Positions 46,408-54,548 of a DNA stretch of 64,000 bases are shown one piece after another. A program made the translations under genes and the position numbers. The stretch comes from an uncultured Parabacteroides sp. (lineage in GTDB: Bacteria > Bacteroidota > Bacteroidia > Bacteroidales > Tannerellaceae): contig CAJTMR010000019.1 in assembly GCA_910577325.1 (NCBI GenBank), positions 10,333 through 74,332 on the forward strand, read 5' to 3'. Position 1 is the first letter of the stretch; each line of letters begins with the position of its first letter. Under the pieces are notes generated by a model that worked only from the letters and a program-made list of their open reading frames with translations, was not told where the DNA came from and did not search any database.

Positions 46408-47079
46408 ATGGATCTTCCTTCTTCCTGGACATTCATATTATTTACCTTGTGTTTTGTCGCCCTGATCGCAGGAGCCTTGCTCGGATTCGGGGTGGGATTC
46501 CGTACGGGCGGCAGGCAAGAACGCTTTCGCCAGGTAAAGGAAGGGCTGAAACGGAATAAAGCGGCCATCTGCCGTTGGCAAAAGGAACGTTACGAATATG
46601 CCAGGCAGGTGAAGCGGCTGGAAGAAGATTTGCTACATTCGGCATCCGAATCCGAGCTGTATAAGGAACGGATGTCCGATCTTGAGTTCTACCAGCAGAA
46701 ACTCCGGGAGAGCGAGCGGGTCATATCCTCTTTGTCGGCCGAAAACGCGAACCTGTCCGACACGAATGTCTTGTCTATGCTGATCCAGTTGAAAGACGAT
46801 CCGCTCCACACGAACCTCACCCGCGAGGAATGGAATGAGCTGTTTCATTTGACAGACATCCTTTTCAATCATATCCTGACCGATTTGAAAGAGAAGCAAG
46901 GCATCACCCGCCATGAACAGGAAATCTGCTGCCTGGTCAAGTGGAATTTCCCGCGCAAGGAGCAACTCGCCGTCTTCAATAATACATCCGAAGCCCTGAC
47001 GAAGTCGAAAAACCGGTTGAAGAAGAAACTCCGGCTGGATGAGAAGGCCGATTTGGACCGGTTTATCCGTCTTTATTGA
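46408..47079 (+). CDS. Membrane-anchored coiled-coil protein with C-terminal HTH-like domain
   Basis: Encodes 223 residues. One N-terminal transmembrane helix (FILFTLCFVALIAGALLGF), a coiled coil of about 90 residues (RLEEDLLHSASESELYKERM), then a helical C-terminal domain with ITRHEQEICCLVKWNFPRKE and TSEALTKSKNRLKKKLRL, similar to the DNA-binding end of Bacteroidales TPR-type regulators but without TPRs. It may be a membrane-tethered regulator. It is coupled to ppk1 (5-bp gap), which suggests a link to polyphosphate or starvation signalling (inference). Confidence 0.6.
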   Translation: MDLPSSWTFILFTLCFVALIAGALLGFGVGFRTGGRQERFRQVKEGLKRNKAAICRWQKERYEYARQVKRLEEDLLHSASESELYKERMSDLEFYQQKLRESERVISSLSAENANLSDTNVLSMLIQLKDDPLHTNLTREEWNELFHLTDILFNHILTDLKEKQGITRHEQEICCLVKWNFPRKEQLAVFNNTSEALTKSKNRLKKKLRLDEKADLDRFIRLY

Positions 47080-47268
47080 TGGCCGTGAAGGGCGGATTGT
47101 CCGCCCAATTGGATATTTGTTACTGCTTGATCGGTTTATGTGGTTGTATTTTAGTTTGTTATCTGTCTTGTCACTTGTCCGGCATCGTTTCTTTCCCTTC
47201 TTTTTCATCCTCTCTATCTTTGCCTGGTGTAAATTTGATTTTTAAGATAATCTAAATGGAGGAATGAT

Positions 47269-48273
47269 ATGAGAACGCGGTTTTTATTCAGTTTGATGTT
47301 GATCGCCTTGGTAGGAGGGATCGCTTGCAACCGGTCGTCCAAACCGGCTAAACAGTCTGTTTTCATGAAACGGGCGACGGGATTCGCATACGAAGTATTG
47401 GTCGTCATGGACAAAGATATCTGGAAAGGCGAAGCCGGCCGGTTGCTGTACGGTCAACTGACAGCTTCTATTCCGGGGTTGCCCCAGAATGAGCCGATGA
47501 TGCGGGTGACGTATGCCGAGCCGTCGCAGTTTGACGGTCTGCTGCATTATGTCCGCAACATTATCCACGTCCGGGTCGATGAATCCCTTTATACAAAAGT
47601 GTCTGTGCATAAAGAAAAAGACCGGTGGGCTACGGGGCAGGAAGTGGTTACGGTCGACGCTCCTTCTTCCCGGCTTTTGGCTGAATACTTGGAAAAACAG
47701 GGCACATCGTTGGTCGCTTGGTTGGAAGAGAAAGAACGGGAGCGGCAGGCCGGTTATCTGGAGGGTTCGCATAGCGTCTGGGTGAACGACAAGGTGAGGG
47801 CACGTTTCAATGCGCAGTTGTATGTTCCGGAAGAGATGTGTTCTTACAAAGATACGGCAGATTTCTTTTGGGTGACCGATCATGGCACGCGAGGACGGAT
47901 CGATATGATCGTGTATAGTTTTCCGTATGTCAGCGAACGTACGTTTACGTTGGATTATCTGGTCGCCATGCGCGATTCCGTTTTGGGAGAACATATACAG
48001 GGAGCGTTTCCCGGTTCTTATATGACGACCGAAAAGCGTTTTACTCCCTCTTACGAGGCAATCTCGAAGAACGGGGAATACTGTGGAGTCGTGCGGGGCT
48101 TGTGGGAGATGGAAGGCGACATGATGGGTGGCCCGTTTGTCAGCCATGCCCATCTCGACCGGAAGAACCGGCGGGTTGTCGTGGCGGAAACCTTCGTCTA
48201 TGCCCCCGGTGCGAAAAAAGCGAAACTGATCCGGCGTGGGGAGGCAGTACTTTATACGTTTTGTATGAATTGA
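47269..48273 (+). CDS. DUF4837-family lipoprotein
   Basis: Encodes 334 residues with lipobox GGIAC. Family-like segments: FAYEVLVVMDKDIWKG, PMMRVTYAEPSQFDG, MVGGPFVSHAHLD reads here as MMGGPFVSHAHLD, and RVVVAETFVYAPG near the end. Function unknown; conserved as a single-copy gene in Bacteroidales, as far as I recall. Its leader follows a 189-bp gap after the coiled-coil gene that contains nothing I can name. Confidence 0.78.
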   Translation: MRTRFLFSLMLIALVGGIACNRSSKPAKQSVFMKRATGFAYEVLVVMDKDIWKGEAGRLLYGQLTASIPGLPQNEPMMRVTYAEPSQFDGLLHYVRNIIHVRVDESLYTKVSVHKEKDRWATGQEVVTVDAPSSRLLAEYLEKQGTSLVAWLEEKERERQAGYLEGSHSVWVNDKVRARFNAQLYVPEEMCSYKDTADFFWVTDHGTRGRIDMIVYSFPYVSERTFTLDYLVAMRDSVLGEHIQGAFPGSYMTTEKRFTPSYEAISKNGEYCGVVRGLWEMEGDMMGGPFVSHAHLDRKNRRVVVAETFVYAPGAKKAKLIRRGEAVLYTFCMN

Positions 48274-48311
48274 CGGAAAAGGGAAGGGGCAAGAAGGGTT
48301 ATGTTTCAAAA

Positions 48312-48398
48312 ACGTCACCGGCCGACGACGTACACCGTCGATCGCCGACGGTGGGTTGCGTCACCGGTTGACGGTGGGCTGCGTCAACCGGTAACGGA
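48312..48398. repeat. Short GC-rich tandem repeat
   Basis: GACGGTGGGTTGCGTCACCGG and a near copy with GGGCTGCGTCAACCGG follow each other, with half units before. These lie between the DUF4837 gene and the convergent DUF4469-like gene and can form several small hairpins (CCGTCG/CGACGG). Possibly a transcription end; no T run. Confidence 0.5.
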
Positions 48399-48407
48399 AA
48401 AAGGGGG

Positions 48408-49199
48408 TTACAACTCTCCCGGTCTTTCATCTTCACCATCGCCTCCGCTACTTGGCACTTTGCCGATATAGAGAGGAGCGTACATTAATGTACGAGGTGA
48501 TTTCAGGAGTGTGGAGTTGTTGCTGAAATAGGTTTCGATCTCCAGCCGGTATGTCCCGTCCGTGAGGCTGGCCGGAACGACGAGTATGATGCGTCCCGGG
48601 TCGTTGATCGTCAGCGAAGTGACCGTTGCCGCCACCTCGTCCGTTTCGGTATTGACGAATTTGATGCTTCCGATGCCCGACCCGTCGGCGTTGAGGCTGC
48701 GGATCTTCTTGCCCGTGATGTCGATCGTGTTGCCCGGCGTCATGAAGCCGTCCGTGCGTCCGGTAGCCGAGTCGGTCACCAGGCCGATGCGCGCGCCGCC
48801 CGAGTCGAGCACGTTGCCGGAGAATACAGGCACTACCGATTCCAATTCCTTGCGGAATGCGGCTGAGGGGTTGATGTTCACGTACGGTTTCTGCTTGGCG
48901 GGGTCCACCACGCCCTCCGTCCCGATGAACGAGCCGGGCAGTGCGGGCGCATAAAGCGTCGAGCCGGTGTTGACGGTATTACCCAGGCAAACCGATTCGA
49001 TGATTTTCTTGTCATACAGGGTGATGACGCCGATGACCGTTTCGCGGTTGTAGGCCGTTTCTTTCACGATGTCGTCGGCGAGATTGTCGATCGTCTTCGG
49101 AAGGAGGGTTTTTACTGTGGCTGTGTAGTCGTTCGTCACGTCTTTTGTCAGAAGGTTTTCAGCTAAATCGAAGAACCATTTGTAGCTTTTTGTTGCCAT
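48408..49199 (-). CDS. HU-like plus DUF4469-type domain protein
   Basis: Encodes 263 residues, no signal peptide. The N-terminal 110 residues resemble the HU-related DNA-binding domain found in Bacteroidales proteins (YTATVKTLLPKTIDNLADDIVKE). The C-terminal half is an Ig-like DUF4469-type domain (GFMTPGNTIDITGKKIRSLN, GRIILVVPASLTDGTYRLEI). Related proteins are abundant in this order, of unknown function. The gene is clearly more GC-rich than its PUL neighbours. Its tail (SSGGDGEDERPGEL) is low-complexity. Confidence 0.65.
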   Translation of the reverse strand: MATKSYKWFFDLAENLLTKDVTNDYTATVKTLLPKTIDNLADDIVKETAYNRETVIGVITLYDKKIIESVCLGNTVNTGSTLYAPALPGSFIGTEGVVDPAKQKPYVNINPSAAFRKELESVVPVFSGNVLDSGGARIGLVTDSATGRTDGFMTPGNTIDITGKKIRSLNADGSGIGSIKFVNTETDEVAATVTSLTINDPGRIILVVPASLTDGTYRLEIETYFSNNSTLLKSPRTLMYAPLYIGKVPSSGGDGEDERPGEL

Positions 49200-49235
49200 A
49201 TTGTTTGTATTTATGTTGAAGGCAAACTTACTTTT

Positions 49236-50687
49236 TTATATTGGATTATAGCCTCGGATATCAATATATTTATTGTGTTGTATAGCACATGTTTCGAATG
49301 TCTTCACCTTCTCCGGCATATATCCTGTGCGGATGCGCCATTCCTGCGGATAAAGGTTGTTGGCACGGTTGCCGAGATGTTTGGCGAAGCCGAGCGGGAA
49401 ACCTTTATGGCAGACCATGACATAGCCTTTTTCGGTGCTGTCGGGAAGGAGGAGGGCTTCTTTTTTCAGATACCGGATGGCGTCCTCCCAATCGAGGTCA
49501 ACCGTAGGGAAAGCCTCCCGGTTGAGGGCCGTGCTGAGTGCCAGCTCTTCGGCGGGGATGAAATCCTTTCCTTTGGCTTCGCCCATGCGGGTTCCGGCTG
49601 AGAGGATACGCAGGTGCTCGCGTAGCAGGGGATACGCCTCCCGGACAGGTCCGGACAGCATGCGAAGGATGTTTCCGTCCCATTCGGGTGAGAAAGAGGC
49701 GGCATCCGACAGGTAGGAACGGGCCGCTTGCGGGATGGCTGGAGCCGCTTTCCCCTTTTCTTTTTTGCTTTTGCTTTTGTACCGGATCTCCTCCGTCTCG
49801 CCGTCCGCTTTGCGCAGGGCGGCGAGGAAGAAGCCTTCGCCCCTGGTCTTGTGCGGGAAAAAGCGATAGACCGGATGGCCGTATTTGAGCGGGCCGGTGG
49901 TCTGCCATTCGGCTTTTACAGGGATGGGCAGTGCTTCGGCTCCCAGTTCTTCCGTTATATGATGGATGTTCTCTTCGTCCTCCTCCGTGTTGTAGGTGCA
50001 GGTGCTGTAGATCAGCAAGCCGCCGGGTTTCAGCGCGTTCCAGATGTCGTGGATGATGCGGCGGCTGCGTCCGGCACAGAGCGCGACGTTGGCTACGCTC
50101 CATTCGCCTGTGCTGTCGGTATCTTTGCGGAACATGCCTTCGCCGGAACAGGGTACGTCGGCGACGATCACGTCAAAGAAATGCGTCAGGCGGCCGATCT
50201 CCTCCGGGTCGTTGTTTGTCACGATGCAATCCGGATTTCCCCACTTGGCGATATTTTCCGCCAGTATATGGCTCCGGCTGCGGATCACCTCGTTGCTGAC
50301 CAGCAGGCTTCCTTCCGGCAGGTAAGCCGCCAGGTGGGTTGATTTACCTCCCGGAGCGGCACACAGGTCAAGACACCGGACAGGCGTTTTCACGTGGCTG
50401 CGGATCGCTTGTTCGAGAAACATGGACGACGCTTCCTGCACGTAGTAGGCGCCGGCATGGAAGAGCGGGTCGAAGGTAAACGAAAGTCTTTCGGACAGGT
50501 AATAGCCTGTATCGCACCACGCTACCCGTTCGCACGGTGCACCGGACATGGATGGGGCAGGCGTGCCTTTTTTCTCGTTGATACGGATACTGACAGGGAC
50601 ATCGGCCTGCAACGCCGCTTCGAAACTGTCGAACTCATTTCCCAGCAATGCACGGGTACGTGTGATAAAATCTATCGGAAGTGCCAT
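49236..50687 (-). CDS. rsmF: rRNA (cytosine-C5-)-methyltransferase, RsmF-like (NOL1/NOP2/Sun)
   Basis: Encodes 483 residues. SAM-binding CLDLCAAPGGKSTHLAAYL, motif IV VADVPCSGEGMFRKD with the general cysteine, motif VI IYSTCTYN with the catalytic cysteine, and a C-terminal PUA-like part. Methylates cytosine-1407 type positions in 16S rRNA. Two partly overlapping divergent promoters precede it. The leftward neighbour (DUF4469-like) starts 37 bp after its stop. Confidence 0.9.
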   Translation of the reverse strand: MALPIDFITRTRALLGNEFDSFEAALQADVPVSIRINEKKGTPAPSMSGAPCERVAWCDTGYYLSERLSFTFDPLFHAGAYYVQEASSMFLEQAIRSHVKTPVRCLDLCAAPGGKSTHLAAYLPEGSLLVSNEVIRSRSHILAENIAKWGNPDCIVTNNDPEEIGRLTHFFDVIVADVPCSGEGMFRKDTDSTGEWSVANVALCAGRSRRIIHDIWNALKPGGLLIYSTCTYNTEEDEENIHHITEELGAEALPIPVKAEWQTTGPLKYGHPVYRFFPHKTRGEGFFLAALRKADGETEEIRYKSKSKKEKGKAAPAIPQAARSYLSDAASFSPEWDGNILRMLSGPVREAYPLLREHLRILSAGTRMGEAKGKDFIPAEELALSTALNREAFPTVDLDWEDAIRYLKKEALLLPDSTEKGYVMVCHKGFPLGFAKHLGNRANNLYPQEWRIRTGYMPEKVKTFETCAIQHNKYIDIRGYNPI

Positions 50688-50707
50688 CTCTTTTCGCTTG
50701 TTTTCGG

Positions 50708-50724
50708 CAAAAATACTACTTTTG
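50708..50724. promoter_or_regulatory. Back-to-back -7 boxes
   Basis: CAAAAATA (50708-50715, a minus-strand TATTTTTG for rsmF) abuts TACTTTTG (50717-50724, facing the methylase gene). One base separates them, so the two polymerases would compete. Confidence 0.4.
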
Positions 50725-50730
50725 CATTAA

Positions 50731-50820
50731 GATTTAAGATTTATGATTTAAGATTTATGGCAATGCCGCCCTTTTTATCATGATCATAAATCATGAATCG
50801 TAAATCATAAATCATAAATT
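50731..50820. repeat. AT-rich ATTTATGATT palindromic repeat, copy 2
   Basis: GATTTAAGATTTATGATTT units face AAATCATAAATCATAAATT. It fills most of the space between the divergent promoters and the methylase start codon, so it would be in the mRNA leader. Confidence 0.6.
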
Positions 50821-50821
50821 C

Positions 50822-51523
50822 ATGTCCGCTCTCTATCTCATCCCTGTCACGCTTGGCGACGTCGAACATCGCCGGGTCCTTCCCGAATATAACCGGGAGG
50901 TCATCCTTTCCATCCGTCATTTCATTGTCGAAAATGTGCGTACGGCACGCCGTTTCCTGAAAAAGACAGAGCCTTCGATCGTGATAGACGATCTTGTCTT
51001 TTATGAGCTGAACAAACATACGTCGCCCGAAGCCGTTGCCGCTTATCTGGCTCCTTTGGCGAAAGGCGAGCCGGTCGGCGTGATCTCGGAGGCCGGTTGT
51101 CCCGCTGTTGCCGATCCGGGGGCTGACGTGGTGGCGATCGCACAGCGTAAAAATTACAAAGTGGTTCCGCTCGTCGGTCCTTCTTCGATCCTGATGTCGG
51201 TGATGGGTTCCGGTTTCAACGGGCAGAGCTTTGCCTTTCACGGCTATCTGCCGATCGACGCTTCGCAGCGCACCAACACGATAAAGAAGCTGGAAGGCCG
51301 CATCTATTCGGAGAACCAGACGCAATTGTTCATCGAAACGCCTTACCGCAATAATAAACTGGCGGAGGAGTTGATCCGCACGTGCCGCCCTTCGACCAAA
51401 TTGTGCATTGCCTCGAATATCACTTGCGAAGACGAATATATCCATACGCGTCCTGTCAAGGAGTGGGCGGGAAAGGTTCCCGATCTGAGCAAGAAACCGA
51501 CAATCTTCCTAATATATAAATAA
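50822..51523 (+). CDS. Tetrapyrrole-methylase-fold SAM methyltransferase, RsmI-like
   Basis: Encodes 233 residues. SEAGCPAVADPGADVV and VPLVGPSSILMSVMGSGFNG are the SAM-binding signatures of RsmI (16S rRNA 2'-O-methylation at C1402). The N-terminus MSALYLIPVTLGD is shifted from the usual GTLYVVATPIGN, so this is a second, shorter RsmI-like group common in Bacteroidales. Target not certain. The acyltransferase gene starts at the next base after its stop. Confidence 0.8.
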   Translation: MSALYLIPVTLGDVEHRRVLPEYNREVILSIRHFIVENVRTARRFLKKTEPSIVIDDLVFYELNKHTSPEAVAAYLAPLAKGEPVGVISEAGCPAVADPGADVVAIAQRKNYKVVPLVGPSSILMSVMGSGFNGQSFAFHGYLPIDASQRTNTIKKLEGRIYSENQTQLFIETPYRNNKLAEELIRTCRPSTKLCIASNITCEDEYIHTRPVKEWAGKVPDLSKKPTIFLIYK

Positions 51524-52099
51524 ATGGCAGCATATCAGGCACACGAAACAGCCGTTATCGATCCCGGATGCACGATCGGGGAGGGTACGCGCATCTGGCA
51601 TTTTTCCCATATCATGACGGGGTGCACGATCGGTCGGAATTGCAATATCGGGCAGAATGTCGTAATCTCTCCTAAGGTCGTCTTGGGAAATAATGTGAAG
51701 GTGCAGAACAATGTCTCCGTCTATACCGGTGTGACTTGCGGGGATGATGTCTTTCTGGGACCCAGTTGTGTTTTTACGAACGTGGTCAATCCCCGCAGTG
51801 CCGTTTCCCGTAAGGACCGGTATTTGGAAACGCATGTCGGAAAAGGAGCTTCTATCGGTGCGAATGCAACGATCGTTTGCGGCCATACGGTCGGTGAATA
51901 TGCCATGATCGGAGCCGGAGCTGTTGTGACCAAAGATATTCCGCCATACGCTTTGGTAGTCGGCAATCCATCCCGCCGGATCGGTTGGGTGAGCGAATAC
52001 GGGCATCGCCTCGCCTTCAATGAAAAAGGTATCGCCACATGCCCCGAAAGCAACCAGCAATACCAATTACAGAATGATGTCGTGAGACGTATTTCGTAG
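51524..52099 (+). CDS. Hexapeptide-repeat N-acetyltransferase (WlbB/WbpD-like)
   Basis: Encodes 191 residues of left-handed beta-helix repeats (DPGCTIGEGTRIWHFSHI, GRNCNIGQNVVIS, VGEYAMIGAGAVVTKDIPPY). Closest known group: UDP-sugar 3-N-acetyltransferases used in surface polysaccharide synthesis. No other polysaccharide gene is nearby, and the gene is placed directly behind the methylase gene (no gap), suggesting co-transcription without shared pathway. Confidence 0.82.
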   Translation: MAAYQAHETAVIDPGCTIGEGTRIWHFSHIMTGCTIGRNCNIGQNVVISPKVVLGNNVKVQNNVSVYTGVTCGDDVFLGPSCVFTNVVNPRSAVSRKDRYLETHVGKGASIGANATIVCGHTVGEYAMIGAGAVVTKDIPPYALVVGNPSRRIGWVSEYGHRLAFNEKGIATCPESNQQYQLQNDVVRRIS

Positions 52100-52119
52100 G
52101 GGCGAGGTCCGCTCGCCCC
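52099..52119. terminator. Hairpin after the acyltransferase gene
   Basis: GGGGCGAG and CTCGCCCC pair perfectly over 8 bp around GTCCG. No T run follows, so termination is uncertain. Confidence 0.4.
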
Positions 52120-52139
52120 GGAGTGTGTATGATGCAGGT

Positions 52140-52256
52140 TTAATATTCTCCATTGAACCATCTCTTTCCTTTCGGTGTCCGGATGAAGATGAGGAAGATG
52201 AAACAAGCTAATGAGATAACTCCGAATAGACCTGCTAATAAATAACTTTCTACCAT
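52140..52256 (-). CDS. 38-residue membrane protein
   Basis: Starts MVESYLLAGLFGVISL and continues as one transmembrane helix (ACFIFLIFIRTP), then a basic tail (KGKRWFNGEY). It begins 2 bp after the stop of the 85-residue membrane protein gene and has a proper ATG and TAA. The tight spacing argues for translational coupling. Function unknown; too short for family assignment. Confidence 0.6.
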   Translation of the reverse strand: MVESYLLAGLFGVISLACFIFLIFIRTPKGKRWFNGEY

Positions 52257-52258
52257 AA

Positions 52259-52516
52259 TTATTCCTTTCCTTTTTTATATAGGATAAATCCTATAGTTGT
52301 TAATCCTATAATAGATATACATCCAATTGCAAATGTAACGATTTTGTTTATATCCGCATTGATAACCATCGTTAATATTATTCCGCCGAAAATCAATTTG
52401 GAGAGGTCCAATGCATATTGGCCGGCTTCAATATAGATTGCTTTTAGCACCTTGGGGGAGATTCTTTTCAGTTGTTTCTTCTTGTGGGAAGAGGGCTTTT
52501 GGGATAATTGTTTCAT
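52259..52516 (-). CDS. Small membrane protein (DUF6722-like)
   Basis: Encodes 85 residues. A basic N-terminus (SHKKKQLKRISPKVLK) is followed by two hydrophobic helices (LIFGGIILTMVI and IVTFAIGCISIIGLTTIGFIL). I recall similar proteins annotated DUF6722 in Bacteroidales. It forms a tiny operon with the 38-residue protein. An AT-rich inverted repeat (GGCGTAAAG...CTTTACGCC, about 52542-52573) lies between it and nadC. Confidence 0.6.
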   Translation of the reverse strand: MKQLSQKPSSHKKKQLKRISPKVLKAIYIEAGQYALDLSKLIFGGIILTMVINADINKIVTFAIGCISIIGLTTIGFILYKKGKE

Positions 52517-52595
52517 AGTTGTTCTGATTAGATATGAATAATGGCGTAAAGGTAAATAAAAATCTTTACGCCATTATTTATTGAAGCAAATCTCT

Positions 52596-53453
52596 TTAGC
52601 AAGCCTTGAAGCTCATATCCAGCCCTTTGACAGAATGTGTCAGTGCCCCGACCGAGATATAATCCACTCCGCATTCCGCATAATCGCGAAGTGTGGCGAA
52701 TGTTATGCCTCCGGAAGATTCCAGTTCGTAACGTCCGGCAACCATTTCGACAGCCTTTTTCGTATTCTCGATGTTGAAGTTGTCCAGCATGATACGGTCG
52801 ATACCGCCGACACGCATCGCTTCCTGCAACTCGTCGAAGTTACGGACTTCGATTTCGATCTTCAGATCCTTGTTTTTCTCTTTCAGGTATTGATGGCAAC
52901 GTGTGATGGCCGCTTCGATACCACCGGCAAAGTCCACATGGTTGTCTTTCAGCAGAATCATGTCGAACAACCCGATACGATGGTTGACGCCGCCGCCGAT
53001 TTTGACCGCCTCTTTCTCGATCATGCGCAAGCCCGGAGTCGTTTTACGCGTATCCAGCACGCGTGTCTTGGTTCCTTCCAATGCCTTGACATATTTGCGT
53101 GTCGTGGTCGCAATACCGCTCATGCGCTGCATGACGTTGAGCATCAGGCGTTCCGTTTGCAACAAAGACTGTACCTTGCCTTCGACGACGAAAGCGATAT
53201 CGCCTTTCTTCACTTCGGCTCCGTCATGGATGAATGTCGTCATTTTCAAGTCCGGATCGAAGGTGTGGAAAATACGTTCAGCCATTTCGACACCGGCCAG
53301 TACGCCGTCTTCCTTCACGATCAGTTGGCTCTTACCCATTTCCGTAGCCGGGATGCAACATAAAGTCGTATGGTCGCCATCCCCTATATCTTCTGCAAAT
53401 GCCAGGCGGATCAGTTCCGCAATCAGTTGTTCTTTTGTCTCTTGTACGTTCAT
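52596..53453 (-). CDS. nadC: Nicotinate-nucleotide pyrophosphorylase (carboxylating)
   Basis: Encodes 285 residues. Key segments: EDIGDGDHTT at the start, TRKTTPGLR and KIGGGVNHRIGLFDMILLKDNH with basic residues binding quinolinate and PRPP, and ESSGGITFATLRDYAECGVDYISVGALTHS at the barrel end. It converts quinolinate to nicotinate mononucleotide in de novo NAD synthesis. nadA and nadB are not in the window. AT-rich palindrome copy 3 lies immediately upstream. Confidence 0.96.
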   Translation of the reverse strand: MNVQETKEQLIAELIRLAFAEDIGDGDHTTLCCIPATEMGKSQLIVKEDGVLAGVEMAERIFHTFDPDLKMTTFIHDGAEVKKGDIAFVVEGKVQSLLQTERLMLNVMQRMSGIATTTRKYVKALEGTKTRVLDTRKTTPGLRMIEKEAVKIGGGVNHRIGLFDMILLKDNHVDFAGGIEAAITRCHQYLKEKNKDLKIEIEVRNFDELQEAMRVGGIDRIMLDNFNIENTKKAVEMVAGRYELESSGGITFATLRDYAECGVDYISVGALTHSVKGLDMSFKAC

Positions 53454-53459
53454 GTTACT

Positions 53460-53541
53460 GTTGATTTATGATTGATGATTTATGATTTGTTATTTATGAA
53501 TTATATGCGATAAACCATAAATTATAAATCATAAGTCATAA
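53460..53541. repeat. AT-rich ATTTATGATT palindromic repeat, copy 3
   Basis: GATTTATGATTGATGATTTATG on the left (cut here to its unit ATTTATGATT) faces AAATTATAAATCATAAG on the right. Same family as copies 1 and 2; here between nadC and the DUF4783 gene. Confidence 0.6.
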
Positions 53542-53548
53542 GATCTTT

Positions 53549-53920
53549 TTATTCAATTCTGATAGATTGTATAATCGCTTTGTCCCCTTCTGCACGGTAT
53601 GTTACGTTCACGCGATATTCGCCGGATGAAGTCGGCAGTTTGCCGACAAAGAAACCATTGTCTTTTTTATCAGCATGGTGGACGACTGTGAATCCTGCCG
53701 GCTTGTTCCCTCCGAAGAAGGTGTTCAGCATTGAAACAGCGTCGTTTGCGTTGCACTTTTTGGATGAGCCCGGCAGGGCCATGTCGACTTCCTTGTCCAT
53801 TGATCCGCTGAGCGACGAGGCGTTGCCTCCTTTGAATGCGTTCGATATGGGTACTATATCGGCCGCCGTTGCACTCAGAACCGAGAGAACCAATGCCAAC
53901 GTCAGAAATAATCGTTTCAT
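53549..53920 (-). CDS. DUF4783-family exported protein
   Basis: Encodes 123 residues from the ATG at 53920, with signal peptide MKRLFLTLALVLSVLSATAA. The mature part (SNAFKGGNASSLSGSMDKEVDMAL cut, and HADKKDNGFFVGKL, YRVNVTYRAEGDK) has the NTF2-like DUF4783 pattern. The frame is open 12 codons further but the signal peptide fixes the start. A minus-strand -7 box TACCTTTG (53954-53961) precedes it. Function unknown. Confidence 0.75.
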   Translation of the reverse strand: MKRLFLTLALVLSVLSATAADIVPISNAFKGGNASSLSGSMDKEVDMALPGSSKKCNANDAVSMLNTFFGGNKPAGFTVVHHADKKDNGFFVGKLPTSSGEYRVNVTYRAEGDKAIIQSIRIE

Positions 53921-54010
53921 AAGCTTTCTCCTCTTTTTGTGAGTATTATAATGCAAAGGTATGTATTTTTTCCTGTAATTTAGCGTCCTGAATCTTTAAA
54001 ATGTAAACGA

Positions 54011-54484
54011 ATGAAAATTGCACTGGTTGTAATAGGCAAGACGGATGCCGGCTATTTTGTGGAAGCGATCAATGAGTACAAGAACCGCTTGGTGCATTAT
54101 ATCCCTTTTGAAATGGAAGTGATCCCTGATATCAAGAACGTCAGGAACCTTTCCGAATCACAGCAGAAAGAGAAAGAAGGCGAATTGATTTTGAAAACAT
54201 TACAGCCGGGCGACTATTTGGTTTTGTTGGATGAAAAAGGAAAAGAATTTACTTCGGTGCAGTTTTCCGCCTATATGGAAAGAAAGATGCATACGGTTCC
54301 GAAGCGCTTGGTTTTCGTTGTCGGCGGGCCCTATGGTTTTAGCGATGCTGTTTATAAAGCCGCTGCCGAGAAAATATCCTTGAGCAAAATGACTTTCTCC
54401 CATCAGATGATCCGCCTTATCTTTATCGAACAGATCTACCGGGCAATGACGATCCTGAGCAATGAGCCTTATCATCATGAATAG
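54011..54484 (+). CDS. rlmH: 23S rRNA (pseudouridine1915-N3)-methyltransferase
   Basis: Encodes 157 residues, the full RlmH length. SPOUT-fold SAM site LVFVVGGPYGFSDAVY and LSKMTFSHQMIRLIFIEQIYRA, with the closing YHHE. It modifies helix 69 of assembled ribosomes. Divergent from DUF4783 (90 bp between them) and convergent with aroC. Confidence 0.96.
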   Translation: MKIALVVIGKTDAGYFVEAINEYKNRLVHYIPFEMEVIPDIKNVRNLSESQQKEKEGELILKTLQPGDYLVLLDEKGKEFTSVQFSAYMERKMHTVPKRLVFVVGGPYGFSDAVYKAAAEKISLSKMTFSHQMIRLIFIEQIYRAMTILSNEPYHHE

Positions 54485-54497
54485 CGTGGCAATTATC

Positions 54498-54546
54498 ACA
54501 TGTGCCAATGAAGGTTGCAAACGGTTGCATTTTCATTGGCACATGT
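54498..54546. terminator. Bidirectional terminator between rlmH and aroC
   Basis: ACATGTGCCAATGAA (54498-54512) and TTCATTGGCACATGT (54532-54546) pair perfectly over 15 bp. Confidence 0.7.
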
Positions 54547-54548
54547 AT

